From Rallus limicola (taxonomy: Eukaryota; Chordata; Aves; Gruiformes; Rallidae): a stretch of 64,000 nt of DNA. The notes beneath the pieces were generated by a model. It worked only from the letters and a program-made list of their open reading frames with translations, was not told the DNA's origin and ran no database searches. This document shows, in pieces, positions 49,299-63,158 of the stretch; the stretch's first letter is position 1, and each line of letters starts with the position of its first letter. A program made the translations under genes and the position numbers. Location: contig JAKCOZ010000220.1 of assembly GCA_022605955.1 (NCBI GenBank), positions 310,001 to 374,000 of the forward strand, read 5' to 3'.

Positions 49299-51476
49299 TG
49301 AAAGGCATAGCTTGTCTGAAACCTCCTAACAGGACACACGAGCAGACCCTGTCACTTTGGCTCTCAGCCTTTTCCTTTGTTTGGAAAGAGGGAACATGCC
49401 TGGAACCTCCTACGGTGCTTTTCTCGGCCCTAGCAGACTGCAGTTCAAAACATGCTAAACGTCCAGCAATAACTCCCAAAGTAAAGAAGCTAGGCCTGAA
49501 AGGCATAGCTTGTCTGAAACCTCCTAACAGGACACACGAGCAGACCCTGTCACTTTGGCTCTCAGCCTTTTCCTTTGCCTGGAAAGAGGGAACATGCCTG
49601 GAGCGTCCTACGGTGCTTTTCTCGGCCCTAGCAGACTGCAGTTCAAAACATGCTAAACGTCCAGCAATAACTCCCAAAGTAAAGAAGCGAGGCCTGAAAG
49701 GCATAGCTTGTCTGAAACCTCCTAACAGGACACACAAGCAGACCCTGTCACTTTGGCTCTCAGCCTTTTCCTTTGCCTGGAAAGAGGGAACATGCCTGGA
49801 ACCTCCTACGGTGCTTTTCTCGGCCCTAGCAGACTGCAGTTCAAAACATGCTAAACGTCCAGCAATAACTCCCAAAGTAAAGAAGCGAGGCCTGAAAGGC
49901 ATAGCTTGTCTGAAACCTCCTAACAGGACACACGAGCAGACCCTGTCACTTTGGCTCTCAGCCTTTTCCTTTGCCTGGAAAGAGGGAACATGCCTGGAAC
50001 CTCCTACGGTGCTTTTCTCGGCCCTAGCAGACTGCAGTTCAAAACATGCTAAACGTCCAGCAATAACTCCCAAAGTAAAGAAGCTAGGCCTGAAAGGCAT
50101 AGCTTGTTTGAAACCTCCTAATAGGACACACGAGCAGACCCTGTCACTTTGGCTCTCAGCCTTTTCCTTTGCCTGGAAAGAGGGAACATGCCTGGAACCT
50201 CCTACGGTGCTTTTCTCGGCCCTAGCAGACTGCAGTTCAAAACATGCTAAACGTCCAGCAATAACTCCCAAAGTAAAGAAGCTAGACCTGAAAGGCATAG
50301 CTTGTCTGAAACCTCCTAACAGGACACACGAGCAGACCCTGTCACTTTGGCTCTCAGCCTTTCTCTTTGCCTGGAAAGAGGGAACATGCCTGGAACCTCC
50401 TACGGTGCTTTTCTCGGCCCTAGCAGACTGCAGTTCAAAACATGCTAAACGTCCAGCAATAACTCCCAAAGTAAAGAAGCTAGGCCTGAAAGGCATAGCT
50501 TGTCTGAAACCTCCTCACAGGACACACGAGCAGACCCTGTCACTTTGGCTCTCAGCCTTTTCCTTTGCCTGGAAAGAGGGAACATGCCTGGAACCTCCTA
50601 CTGTGCTTTTCTCGGCCCTAGCAGACTGCAGTTCAAAACATGCTAAACGTCCAGCAATAACTCCCAAAGTAAAGAAGCTAGGCCTGAAAGGCATAGCTTG
50701 TCTGAAACCTCCTAACAGGACACACGAGCAGACCCTGTCACTTTGGCTCTCAGCCTTTTCCTTTGCCTGGAAAGAGGGAACATGCCTGGAACCTCCTACG
50801 GTGCTTTTCTCGGCCCTAGCAGACTGCAGTTCAAAACATGCTAAACGTCCAGCAATAACTCCCAAAGTAAAGAAGCTAGGCCTGAAAGGCATAGCTTGTC
50901 TGAAACCTCCTAACAGGACACACGAGCAGACCCTGTCACTTTGGCTCTCAGCCTTTTCCTTTGCCTGGAAAGAGGGAACATGCCTGGAACCTCCTACGGT
51001 GCTTTTCTCGGCCCTAGCAGACTGCAGTTCAATACATGCTAAACGTCCAGCAATAACTCCCAAAGTAAAGAAGCGAGGCCTGAAAGGCATAGCTTGTCTG
51101 AAACCTCCTAACAGGACACACGAGCAGACCCTGTCACTTTGGCTCTCAGCCTTTTCCTTTGCCTGGAAAGAGGGAACATGCCTGGAACCTCCTACGGTGC
51201 TTTTCTCGGCCCTAGCAGACTGCAGTTCAAAACATGCTAAACGTCCAGCAATAACTCCCAAAGTAAAGAAGCGAGGCCTGAAAGGCATAGCTTGTCTGAA
51301 ACCTCCTAACAGGACACACGAGCAGACCCTGTCGCTTTGGCTCTCAGCCTTTTCCTTTGCCCCGAAAGAGGGAACATGCCTGGAACCTCCTACGGTGCTT
51401 TTCTCGGCCCTAGCAGACTGCAGTTCAAAACATGCTAAACGTCCAGCAATAACTCCCAAAGTAAAGAAGCTAGGCC
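49299..51476. repeat. Mosaic satellite region, 11 monomers, leading to the GCCCCGAAAG marker
   Basis: It contains CTTTGTTTGG (49379), CTGGAGCGTCC (near 49601), ACACAAGCAG, CTTGTTTGAAA, GCTAGACCTG with CCTTTCTCTTTG, CCTCACAGG, CCTACTGTG, CAATACATGC (near 51031) and GCCCCGAAAG (51360). The last four also occur in this order at 56.4-57.9 kb, with extra monomers in between there. Confidence 0.76.
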
Positions 51477-54400
51477 TGAAAGGCATAGCTTGTCTGAAAC
51501 CTCCTAACAGGACACACGAGCAGACCCTGTCACTTTGGCTCTCAGCCTTTTCCTTTGCCTGGAAAGAGTGAACATGCCTGGAACCTCCTACGGTGCTTTT
51601 CTCGGCCCTAGCAGACTGCAGTTCAAAACATGATAAACGTCCAGCAATAACTCCCAAAGTAAAGAAGCTAGGCCTGAAAGGCATAGCTTGTCTGAAACCT
51701 CCTAACAGGACACACGAGAAAACCCTGTCACTTTGGCTCTCAGCCTTTTCCTTTGCCTGGAAAGAGGGAACATGCCTGGAACCTCCTACGGTGCTTTTCT
51801 CGGCCCTAGCAGACTGCAGTTCAAAACATGCTAAACGTCCAGCAATAACTCCCAAAGTAAAGAAGCTAGGACTGAAAGGCATAGCTTGTCTGAAACCACC
51901 TAACAGGACACACGAGCAGACCCTGTCACTTTGGCTCTCAGCCTTTTCCTTTGCCTGGAAAGAGGGAACATGCCTGGAACCTCCTACAGTGCTTTTCTCG
52001 GCCCTAGCAGACTGCAGTTCAAAACATGCTAAACGTCCAGCAATAACTCCCAAAGTAAAGAAGCTAGGCCTGAAAGGCATAGCTTGTCTGAAACCTCATC
52101 ACAGGACACACGAGCAGACCCTGTCACTTTGGCTCTCAGCCTTTTCCTTTGCCTGGAAAGAGTGAACATGCCTGGAACCTCCTACGGTGCTTTTCTCGGC
52201 CCTAGCAGACTGCAGTTCAAAACATGCTAAACGTCCAGCAATAACTCCCAAAGTAAAGAAGCTAGGCCTGAAAGGCATAGCTTGTCTGAAACCTCCTAAC
52301 AGGACACACGAGCAGACCCTGTCACTTTGGCTCTCAGCCTTTTCCTTTGCCTGGAAAGAGGGAACATGCCTGGAACCTCCCACGGTGCTTTTCTCGGCCC
52401 TAGCAGACTGCAGTTCAAAACATGCTAAACGTCCAGCAATAACTCCCAAAGTAAAGAAGCTAGGCCTGAAAGGCATAGCTTGTCTGAAACCTCATCACAG
52501 GACACACGAGCAGACCCTGTCACTTTGGCTCTCAGCCTTTTCCTTTGCCTGGAAAGAGTGAACATGCCTGGAACCTCCTACGGTGCTTTTCTCGGCCCTA
52601 GCAGACTGCAGTTCAAAACATGCTAAACGTCCAGCAATAACTCCCAAAGTAAAGAAGCTAGGCCTGAAAGGCATAGCTTGTCTGAAACCACCTAACAGGA
52701 CACACGAGCAGACCCTGTCACTTTGGCTCTCAGCCTTTTCCTTTGCCTGGAAAGAGGGAACATGCCTGGAACCTCCCACAGTGCTTTTCTCGGCCCTAGC
52801 AGACTGCAGTTCAAAACATGCTAAACGTCCAGCAATAACTCCCAAAGTAAAGAAGCTAGGCCTGAAAGGCATAGCTTGTCTGAAACCTCCTAACAGGACA
52901 CACGAGCAGACCCTGTCACTTTGGCTCTCAGCCTTTTCCTTTGCCTGGAAAGAGGGAACATGCCTGGAACCTCCTACGGTGCTTTTCTCGGCCCTAGCAG
53001 ACTGCAGTTCAAAACATGCTAAACGTCCAGCAATAACTCCCAAAGTAAAGAAGCTAGGCCTGAAAGGCATAGCTTGTCTGAAACCTCCTAACAGGACACA
53101 CGAGCAGACCCTGTCACTTTGGCTCTCAGCCTTTTCCTTTGCCTGGAAAGAGGGAACATGCCTGGAACCTCCTACGGTGCTTTTCTCGGCCCTAGCAGAC
53201 TGCAGTTCAAAACATGCTAAACGTCCAGCAATAACTCCCAAAGTAAAGAAGCTAGGCCTGAAAGGCATAGCTTGTCTGAAACCTCCTAACAGGACACACC
53301 AGCAGACCCTGTCACTTTGGCTCTCAGCCTTTTCCTTTGCCTGGAAAGAGGGAACATGCCTGGAACCTCCTACGGTGCTTTTCTCGGCCCTAGCAGACTG
53401 CAGTTCAAAACATGCTAAACGTCCAGCAATAACTCCCAAAGTAAAGAAGCGAGGCCTGAAAGGCATAGCTTGTCTGAAACCTCCTAACAGGACACACGAG
53501 CAGACCCTGTCGCTTTGGCTCTCAGCCTTTTCCTTTGCCTGGAAAGAGGGAACATGCCTGGAACCTCTTACGGTGCTTTTCTCGGCCCTAGCAGACTGCA
53601 GTTCAAAACATGCTAAACCTCCAGCAATAACTCCCAAAGTAAAGAAGCTAGGCCTGAAAGGCATAGCTTGTCTGAAACCTCCTAACAGGACACACGAGCA
53701 GACCCTGTCACTTTGGCTCTCAGCCTTTTCCTTTGCCTGGAAAGAGGGAACATGCCTGGAACCTCCTATGGTGCTTTTCTCAGCCCTAGCAGACTGCAGT
53801 TCAAAACATGCTAAACGTCCAGCAATAACTCCCAAAGTAAAGAAGCTAGGCCTGAAAGGCATAGCTTGTCTGAAACCTCATCACAGGACACACGAGCAGA
53901 CCCTGTCACTTTGGCTCTCAGCCTTTTCCTTTGCCTGGAAAGAGGGAACATGCCTGGAACCTCCTACGGTGCTTTTCTCGGCCCTAGCAGACTGCAGTTC
54001 AAAACATGCTAAACGTCCAGCAATAACTCCCAAAGTAAAGAAGCTAGGCCTGAAAGGCATAGCTTGTCTGAAACCTCCTAACAGGACACACGAGCAGACC
54101 CTGTCACTTTGGCTCTCAGCCTTTTCCTTTGTTTGGAAAGAGGGAACATGCCTGGAACCTCCTACGGTGCTTTTCTCGGCCCTAGCAGACTGCAGTTCAA
54201 AACATGCTAAACGTCCAGCAATAACTCCCAAAGTAAAGAAGCTAGGCCTGAAAGGCATAGCTTGTCTGAAACCTCCTAACAGGACACACGAGCAGACCCT
54301 GTCACTTTGGCTCTCAGCCTTTTCCTTTGCCTGGAAAGAGGGAACATGCCTGGAACCTCCTACGGTGCTTTTCTCGGCCCTAGCAGACTGCAATTCAAAA

Positions 54401-57400
54401 CATGCTAAACGTCCAGCAATAACTCCCAAAGTAAAGAAGCTAGGCCTGAAAGGCATAGCTTGTCTGAAACCTCCTAACAGGACACACGAGCAGCCCCTGT
54501 CACTTTGGCTCTCAGCCTTTTCCTTTGCCTGGAAAGAGGGAACATGCCTGGAACCTCCTACGGTGCTTTTCTCGGCCCTAGCAGACTGCAGTTCAAAACA
54601 TGCTAAACGTCCAGCAATAACTCCCAAAGTAAAGAAGCTAGGCCTGAAAGGCATAGCTTGTCTGAAACCTCCTAACAGGACACACGAGCAGACCCTGTCA
54701 CTTTGGCTCTCAGCCTTTTCCTTTGCCTGGAAAGAGGGAACATGCCTGGAACCTCCTACGGTGCTTTTCTCGGCCCTAGCAGACTGCAGTTCAAAACATG
54801 CTAAACGTCCAGCAATAACTCCCAAAGTAAAGAAGCGAGGCCTGAAAGGCATAGCTTGTCTGAAACCTCCTAACAGGACACACGAGCAGACCCTGTCACT
54901 TTGGCTCTCAGCCTTTTCCTTTGCCTGGAAAGAGGGAACATGCCTGGAACCTCCTACGGTGCTTTTCTCGGCCCTAGCAGACTGCAGTTCAAAACATGCT
55001 AAACGTCCAGCAATAACTCCCAAAGTAAAGAAGCTAGGCCTGAAAGGCATAGCTTGTCTGAAACCTCCTAACAGGACACACGAGCAGACCCTGTCACTTT
55101 GGCTCTCAGCCTTTTCCTTTGCCTGGAAAGAGGGAACATGCCTGGAACCTCCTACGGTGCTTTTCTCGGCCCTAGCAGACTGCAGTTCAAAACATGCTAA
55201 ACGTCCAGCAATAACTCCCAAAGTAAAGAAGCGAGGCCTGAAAGGCATAGCTTGTCTGAAACCTCCTAACAGGACACACGAGCAGACCCTGTCACTTTGG
55301 CTCTCAGCCTTTTCCTTTGCCTGGAAAGAGGGAACATGCCTGGAACCTCCTACGGTGCTTTTCTCGGCCCTAGCAGACTGCAGTTCAAAACATGCTAAAC
55401 GTCCAGCAATAACTCCCAAAGTAAAGAAGCGAGGCCTGAAAGGCATAGCTTGTCTGAAACCTCCTAACAGGACACACGAGCAGACCCTGTCACTTTGGCT
55501 CTCAGCCTTTTCCTTTGCCTGGAAAGAGGGAACATGCCTGGAACGTCCTACGGTGCTTTTCTCGGCCCTAGCAGACTGCAGTTCAAAACATGCTAAACGT
55601 CCAGCAATAACTCCCAAAGTAAAGAAGCGAGGCCTGAAAGGCATAGCTTGTCTGAAACCTCCTAACAGGACACACGAGCAGACCCTGTCACTTTGGCTCT
55701 CAGCCTTTTCCTTTGCCTGGAAAGAGGGAACATGCCTGGAACCTCCTACGGTGCTTTTCTCGGCCCTAGCAGACTGCAGTTCAAAACATGCTAAACGTCC
55801 AGCAATAACTCCCAAAGTAAAGAAGCGAGGCCTGAAAGGCATAGCTTGTCTGAAAACTCCTAACAGGACACACGAGCAGACCCTGTCACTTTGGCTCTCA
55901 GCCTTTTCCTTTGCCTGGAAAGAGGGAACATGCCTGGAACCTCCTACGGTGCTTTTCTCGGCCCTAGCAGACTGCAGTTCAAAACATGCTAAACGTCCAG
56001 CAATAACTCCCAAAGTAAAGAAGCTAGGCCTGAAAGGCATAGCTTGTTTGAAACCTCCTAATAGGACACACGAGCAGACCCTGTCACTTTGGCTCTCAGC
56101 CTTTTCCTTTGCCTGGAAAGAGTGAACATGCCTGGAACCTCCTACGGTGCTTTTCTCGGCCCTAGCAGACTGCAGTTCAAAACATGCTAAACGTCCAGCA
56201 ATAACTCCCAAAGTAAAGAAGCTAAGCCTGAAAGGCATAGCTTGTCTGAAACCTCCTAACAGGACACACGAGCAGACCCTGTCACTTTGGCTCTCAGCCT
56301 TTTCCTTTGCCTGGAAAGAGGGAACATGCCTGGAACCTCCTACGGTGCTTTTCTCGGCCCTAGCAGACTGCAGTTCAAAACATGCTAAACGTCCAGCAAT
56401 AACTCCCAAAGTAAAGAAGCTAGGCCTGAAAGGCATAGCTTGTCTGAAACCTCCTCACAGGACACACGAGCAGACCCTGTCACTTTGGCTCTCAGCCTTT
56501 TCCTTTGCCTGGAAAGAGGGAACATGCCTGGAACCTCCTACTGTGCTTTTCTCGGCCCTAGCAGACTGCAGTTCAAAACATGCTAAACGTCCAGCAATAA
56601 CTCCCAAAGTAAAGAAGCTAGGCCTGAAAGGCATAGCTTGTCTGAAACCTCCTAACAGGACACACGAGCAGACCCTGTCACTTTGGCTCTCAGCCTTTTC
56701 CTTTGCCTGGAAAGAGGGAACATGCCTGGAACCTCCTACGGTGCTTTTCTCGGCCCTAGCAGACTGCAGTTCAAAACATGCTAAACGTCCAGCAATAACT
56801 CCCAAAGTAAAGAAGCGAGGCCTGAAAGGCATAGCTTGTCTGAAACCTCCTAACAGGACACACGAGCAGACCCTGTCGCTTTGGCTCTCAGCCTTTTCCT
56901 TTGCCTGGAAAGAGGGAACATGCCTGGAACCTCCTACGGTGCTTTTCTCGGCCCTAGCAGACTGCAGTTCAAAACATGCTAAACGTCCAGCAATAACTCC
57001 CAAAGTAAAGAAGCGAGGCCTGAAAGGCATAGCTTGTCTGAAACCTCCTAACAGGACACAGGAGCAGACCCTGTCACTTTGGCTCTCAGCCTTTTCCTTT
57101 GCCTGGAAAGAGGGAACATGCCTGGAACATCCTACGGTGCTTTTCTCGGCCCTACCAGACTGCAGCTCAAAACATGCTAAACGTCCAGCAATAACTCCCA
57201 AAGTAAAGAAGCTAGGCCTGAAAGGCATAGCTTGTCTGAAACCTCCTAACAGGACACACGAGCAGACCCTGTCACTTTGGCTCTCAGCCTTTTCCTTTGC
57301 CTGGAAAGAGGGAACATGCCTGGAACCTCCTACGGTGCTTTTCTCGGCCCTAGCAGACTGCAGTTCAAAACATGCTAAACGTCCAGCAATAACTCCCAAA

Positions 57401-58010
57401 GTAAAGAAGCTAGGCCTGAAAGGCGTAGCTTGTCTGAAACCTCCTAACAGGACACACGAGCAGACCCTGTCACTTTGGCTCTCAGCCTTTTCCTTTGCCT
57501 GGAAAGAGGGAACATGCCTGGAACCTCCTACGGTGCTTTTCTCGGCCCTAGCAGACTGCAGTTCAATACATGCTAAACGTCCAGCAATAACTCCCAAAGT
57601 AAAGAAGCGAGGCCTGAAAGGCATAGCTTGTCTGAAACCTCCTAACAGGACACACGAGCAGACCCTGTCACTTTGGCTCTCAGCCTTTTCCTTTGCCTGG
57701 AAAGAGGGAACATGCCTGGAACCTCCTACGGTGCTTTTCTCGGCCCTAGCAGACTGCAGTTCAAAACATGCTAAACGTCCAGCAATAACTCCCAAAGTAA
57801 AGAAGCGAGGCCTGAAAGGCATAGCTTGTCTGAAACCTCCTAACAGGACACACGAGCAGACCCTGTCGCTTTGGCTCTCAGCCTTTTCCTTTGCCCCGAA
57901 AGAGGGAACATGCCTGGAACCTCCTACGGTGCTTTTCTCGGCCCTAGCAGACTGCAGTTCAAAACATGCTAAACGTCCAGCAATAACTCCCAAAGTAAAG
58001 AAGCTAGGCC
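51477..58010. repeat. 33-monomer interval between shared marker clusters (6534 bp)
   Basis: It begins with a monomer carrying both GAGTGA (51566) and ATGATAAAC (51629); the next such pair starts at 58011. GCCCCGAAAG markers flank it at the same spacing (51360, 57894; 6534 bp = 33 x 198). Inside, in order, are ACGAGAAAACC (51716), two CTCATCACAGG-GAGTGA monomers (52160, 52556), TATGG, a third CTCATCACAGG (near 53880), CTTTGTTTGG (54131), GGAACGTCC, GAAAACTCC, CTTGTTTGAAA-GAGTGA (56120), GCTAAGCCTG, CCTCACAGG, ACAGGAGCAG and AGGCGTAGC. Only one copy is in the window, so calling it an HOR unit is tentative. Confidence 0.6.
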
Positions 58011-59000
58011 TGAAAGGCATAGCTTGTCTGAAACCTCCTAACAGGACACACGAGCAGACCCTGTCACTTTGGCTCTCAGCCTTTTCCTTTGCCTGGAAAG
58101 AGTGAACATGCCTGGAACCTCCTACGGTGCTTTTCTCGGCCCTAGCAGACTGCAGTTCAAAACATGATAAACGTCCAGCAATAACTCCCAAAGTAAAGAA
58201 GCTAGGCCTGAAAGGCATAGCTTGTCTGAAACCTCCTAACAGGACACACGAGCAGACCCTGTCACTTTGGCTCTCAGCCTTTTACTTTGCCTGGAAAGAG
58301 GGAACATGCCTGGAACCTCCTACAGTGCTTTTCTCGGCCCTAGCAGACTGCAGTTCAAAACATGCTAAACGTCCAGCAATAACTCCCAAAGTAAAGAAGC
58401 TAGGCCTGAAAGGCATAGCTTGTCTGAAACCTCATCACAGGACACACGAGCAGACCCTGTCACTTTGGCTCTCAGCCTTTTCCTTTGCCTGGAAAGAGGG
58501 AACATGCCTGGAACCTCCTACGGTGCTTTTCTCGGCCCTAGCAGACTGCAGTTCAAAACATGCTAAACGTCCAGCAATAACTCCCAAAGTAAAGAAGCTA
58601 GGCCTGAAAGGCATAGCTTGTCTGAAACCTCCTAACAGGACACACGAGCAGACCCTGTCACTTTGGCTCTCAGCCTTTTCCTTTGCCTGGAAAGAGGGAA
58701 CATGCCTGGAACCTCCTACGGTGCTTTTCTCGGCCCTAGCAGACTGCAGTTCAAAACATGCTAAACGTCCAGCAATAACTCCCAAAGTAAAGAAGCTAGG
58801 CCTGAAAGGCATAGCTTGTCTGAAACCACCTAACAGGACACACGAGCAGACCCTGTCACTTTGGCTCTCAGCCTTTTCCTTTGCCTGGAAAGAGGGAACA
58901 TGCCTGGAACCTCCTACGGTGCTTTTCTCGGCCCTAGCAGACTGCAGTGCAAAACATGCTAAACGTCCAGCAATAACTCCCAAAGTAAAGAAGCAAGGCC

Positions 59001-59990
59001 TGAAAGGCATAGCTTGTCTGAAACCTCCTAACAGGACACAGGAACAGACCCTGTCACTTTGGCTCTCAGCCTTTTCCTTTGCCTGGAAAGAGGGAACATG
59101 CCTGGAACATCCTACGGTGCTTTTCTCGGCCCTACCAGACTGCAGCTCAAAACATGCTAAACGTCCAGCAATAACACCCAAAGTAAAGAAGCTAGGCCTG
59201 AAAGGCATAGCTTGTCTGAAACCTCCTAACAGGACACACGAGCAGACCCTGTCACTTTGGCTCTCAGCCTTTTCCTTTGCCTGGAAAGAGGGAACATGCC
59301 TGGAACCTCCTACGGTGTTTTTCTCGGCCCTAGCAGACTGCAGTTCAAAACATGCTAAACGTCCAGCAATAACTCCCAAAGTAAAGAAGCTAGGCCTGAA
59401 AGGCGTAGCTTGTCTGAAACCTCCTAACAGGACACACGAGCAGACCCTGTCACTTTGGCTCTCAGCCTTTTCCTTTGCCTGGAAAGAGGGAACATGCCTG
59501 GAACCTCCTACGGTGCTTTTCTCGGCCCTAGCAGACTGCAGTTCAATACATGCTAAACGTCCATCAATAACTCCCAAAGTAAAGAAGCGAGGCCTGAAAG
59601 GCATAGCTTGTCTGAAACCTCCTAACAGGACACACGAGCAGACCCTGTCACTTTGGCTCTCAGCCTTTTCCTTTGCCTGGAAAGAGGGAACATGCCTGGA
59701 ACCTCCCACAGTGCTTTTCTCGGCCCTAGCAGACTGCAGTTCAAAACATGCTAAACATCCAGCAATAACTCCCAAAGTAAAGAAGCTAGGCCTGAAAGGC
59801 ATAGCTTGTCTGAAACCTCCTAACAGGACACACGAGCAGACCCTGTCACTTTGGCTCTCAGCCTTTTCCTTTGCCTGGAAAGAGGGAACATGCCTGGAAC
59901 CTCCTACGGTGCTTTTCTCGGCCCTAGCAGACTGCAATTCAAAACATGCTAAACGTCCAGCAATAACTCCCAAAGTAAAGAAGCAAGGCC
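59001..59990. repeat. 5-monomer internal duplication, copy 1 (990 bp)
   Basis: Preceded by AAGCAAGG (58991), its first three monomers carry ACAGGAACAG with CATCC and CCCTACCAG; AATAACACCC at their junction; AGGCGTAGC; and CAATACATGC with CCATCAATAAC. All recur 990 bp later. GTGTTTTTCTC (near 59317) is private to copy 1. The last two members (CCCACAG with AACATCC, and GCAATTC) differ from copy 2. Confidence 0.82.
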
Positions 59991-60980
59991 TGAAAGGCAT
60001 AGCTTGTCTGAAACCTCCTAACAGGACACAGGAACAGACCCTGTCACTTTGGCTCTCAGCCTTTTCCTTTGCCTGGAAAGAGGGAACATGCCTGGAACAT
60101 CCTACGGTGCTTTTCTCGGCCCTACCAGACTGCAGCTCAAAACATGCTAAACGTCCAGCAATAACACCCAAAGTAAAGAAGCTAGGCCTGAAAGGCATAG
60201 CTTGTCTGAAACCTCCTAACAGGACACACGAGCAGACCCTGTCACTTTGGCTCTCAGCCTTTTCCTTTGCCTGGAAAGAGGGAACATGCCTGGAACCTCC
60301 TACGGTGCTTTTCTCGGCCCTAGCAGACTGCAGTTCAAAACATGCTAAACGTCCAGCAATAACTCCCAAAGTAAAGAAGCTAGGCCTGAAAGGCGTAGCT
60401 TGTCTGAAACCTCCTAACAGGACACACGAGCAGACCCTGTCACTTTGGCTCTCAGCCTTTTCCTTTGCCTGGAAAGAGGGAACATGCCTGGAACCTCCTA
60501 CGGTGCTTTTCTCGGCCCTAGCAGACTGCAGTTCAATACATGCTAAACGTCCATCAATAACTCCCAAAGTAAAGAAGCGAGGCCTGAAAGGCATAGCTTG
60601 TCTGAAACCTCCTAACAGGACACACGAGCAGACCCTGTCACTTTGGCTCTCAGCCTTTTCCTTTGCCTGGAAAGAGGGAACATGCCTGGAACCTCCTACG
60701 GTGCTTTTCTCGGCCCTAGCAGACTGCAGTTCAAAACATGCTAAACGTCCAGCAATAACTCCCAAAGTAAAGAAGCGAGGCCTGAAAGGCATAGCTTGTC
60801 TGAAACCTCCTAACAGGACACACGAGCAGACCCTGTCGCTTTGGCTCTCAGCCTTTTCCTTTGCCCCGAAAGAGGGAACATGCCTGGAACCTCCTACGGT
60901 GCTTTTCTCGGCCCTAGCAGACTGCAGTTCAAAACATGCTAAACGTCCAGCAATAACTCCCAAAGTAAAGAAGCTAGGCC
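59991..60980. repeat. 5-monomer internal duplication, copy 2 (990 bp)
   Basis: Its first three monomers match those at 59001, including CCATCAATAAC, which occurs only in these two places. The last two are preceded by GCGAGG, and the final one has GCCCCGAAAG, as at the end of the neighbouring HOR units. The copies are therefore the same on the left and different on the right. Confidence 0.82.
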
Positions 60981-63158
60981 TGAAAGGCATAGCTTGTCTG
61001 AAACCTCCTAACAGGACACACGAGCAGACCCTGTCACTTTGGCTCTCAGCCTTTTCCTTTGCCTGGAAAGAGTGAACATGCCTGGAACCTCCTACGGTGC
61101 TTTTCTCGGCCCTAGCAGACTGCAGTTCAAAACATGATAAACGTCCAGCAATAACTCCCAAAGTAAAGAAGCTAGGCCTGAAAGGCATAGCTTGTCTGAA
61201 ACCTCCTAACAGGACACACGAGCAGACCCTGTCACTTTGGCTCTCAGCCTTTTACTTTGCCTGGAAAGAGGGAACATGCCTGGAACCTCCTACAGTGCTT
61301 TTCTCGGCCCTAGCAGACTGCAGTTCAAAACATGCTAAACGTCCAGCAATAACTCCCAAAGTAAAGAAGCTAGGCCTGAAAGGCATAGCTTGTCTGAAAC
61401 CTCCTAACAGGACACATGAGCAGACCCTGTCACTTTGGCTCTCAGCCTTTTCCTTTGCCTGGAAAGAGGGAACATGCCTGGAACCTCCTACGGTGCTTTT
61501 CTCGGCCCTAGCAGACTGCAGTTCAAAACATGCTAAACGTCCAGCAATAACTCCCAAAGTAAAGAAGCTAGGCCTGAAAGGCATAGCTTGTCTGAAACCT
61601 CCTAACAGGACACACGAGCAGACCCTGTCACTTTGGCTCTCAGCCTTTTCCTTTGCCTGGAAAGAGGGAACATGCCTGGAACCTCCTACGGTGCTTTTCT
61701 CGGCCCTAGCAGACTGCAGTTCAAAACATGCTAAACGTCCAGCAATAACACCCAAAGTAAAGAAGCTAGGCCTGAAAGGCATAGCTTGTCTGAAACCACC
61801 TAACAGGACACACGAGCAGACCCTGTCACTTTGGCTCTCAGCCTTTTCCTTTGCCTGGAAAGAGGGAACATGCCTGGAACCTCCCACAGTGCTTTTCTCG
61901 GCCCTAGCAGACTGCAGTTCAAAACATGCTAAACATCCAGCAATAACTCCCAAAGTAAAGAAGCTAGGCCTGAAAGGCATAGCTTGTCTGAAACCTCCTA
62001 ACAGGACACACGAGCAGACCCTGTCACTTTGGCTCTCAGCCTTTTCCTTTGCCTGGAAAGAGGGAACATGCCTGGAACCTCCTACGGTGCTTTTCTCGGC
62101 CCTAGCAGACTGCAGTGCAAAACATGCTAAACGTCCAGCAATAACTCCCAAAGTAAAGAAGCAAGGCCTGAAAGGCATAGCTTGTCTGAAACCTCCTAAC
62201 AGGACACAGGAACAGACCCTGTCACTTTGGCTCTCAGCCTTTTCCTTTGCCTGGAAAGAGGGAACATGCCTGGAACATCCTACGGTGCTTTTCTCGGCCC
62301 TACCAGACTGCAGCTCAAAACATGCTAAACGTCCAGCAATAACACCCAAAGTAAAGAAGCTAGGCCTGAAAGGCATAGCTTGTCTGAAACCTCCTAACAG
62401 GACACACGAGCAGACCCTGTCACTTTGGCTCTCAGCCTTTTCCTTTGCCTGGAAAGAGGGAACATGCCTGGAACCTCCTACGGTGCTTTTCTCGGCCCTA
62501 GCAGACTGCAGTTCAAAACATGCTAAACGTCCAGCAATAACTCCCAAAGTAAAGAAGCTAGGCCTGAAAGGCATAGCTTGTCTGAAACCTCCTAACAGGA
62601 CACACGAGCAGACCCTGTCACTTTGGCTCTCAGCCTTTTCCTTTGCCTGGAAAGAGGGAACATGCCTGGAACCTCCTACGGTGCTTTTCTCGGCCCTAGC
62701 AGACTGCAGTTCAATACATGCTAAACGTCCAGCAATAACTCCCAAAGTAAAGAAGCGAGGCCTGAAAGGCATAGCTTGTCTGAAACCTCCTAACAGGACA
62801 CACGAGCAGACCCTGTCACTTTGGCTCTCAGCCTTTTCCTTTGCCTGGAAAGAGGGAACATGCCTGGAACCTCCTACGGTGCTTTTCTCGGCCCTAGCAG
62901 ACTGCAGTTCAAAACATGCTAAACGTCCAGCAATAACTCCCAAAGTAAAGAAGCGAGGCCTGAAAGGCATAGCTTGTCTGAAACCTCCTAACAGGACACA
63001 CGAGCAGACCCTGTCGCTTTGGCTCTCAGCCTTTTCCTTTGCCCCGAAAGAGGGAACATGCCTGGAACCTCCTACGGTGCTTTTCTCGGCCCTAGCAGAC
63101 TGCAGTTCAAAACATGCTAAACGTCCAGCAATAACTCCCAAAGTAAAGAAGCTAGGCC
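60981..63158. repeat. 11-monomer HOR unit (2178 bp)
   Basis: It is bounded by GAGTGA/ATGATAAAC monomers at 60981 and 63159 (ATGATAAAC markers 61133 and 63311; 2178 bp = 11 x 198). It shares CTTTTACTTTG, CCCACAG with AACATCC, CAGTGCAAAAC, AAGCAAGG (62159), ACAGGAACAG, AATAACACCC, CAATACATGC and GCCCCGAAAG (63042) with the 15-mer. It has only one AAGCAAGG block, and its CAATACATGC monomer has CCAGCAATAAC rather than CCATCAATAAC. Confidence 0.86.

Larger units (their letters stand above)
58011..60980. repeat. 15-monomer HOR unit (2970 bp)
   Basis: It starts with GAGTGA (58100) and ATGATAAAC (58163) in one monomer, followed by CTTTTACTTTG. It ends with GCCCCGAAAG (60864). The next GAGTGA/ATGATAAAC monomer is 2970 bp = 15 x 198 downstream. 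It contains an internal duplication of about a 5-monomer stretch (59001 and 59991), which largely accounts for its being longer than the 11-monomer unit that follows. Confidence 0.86.
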
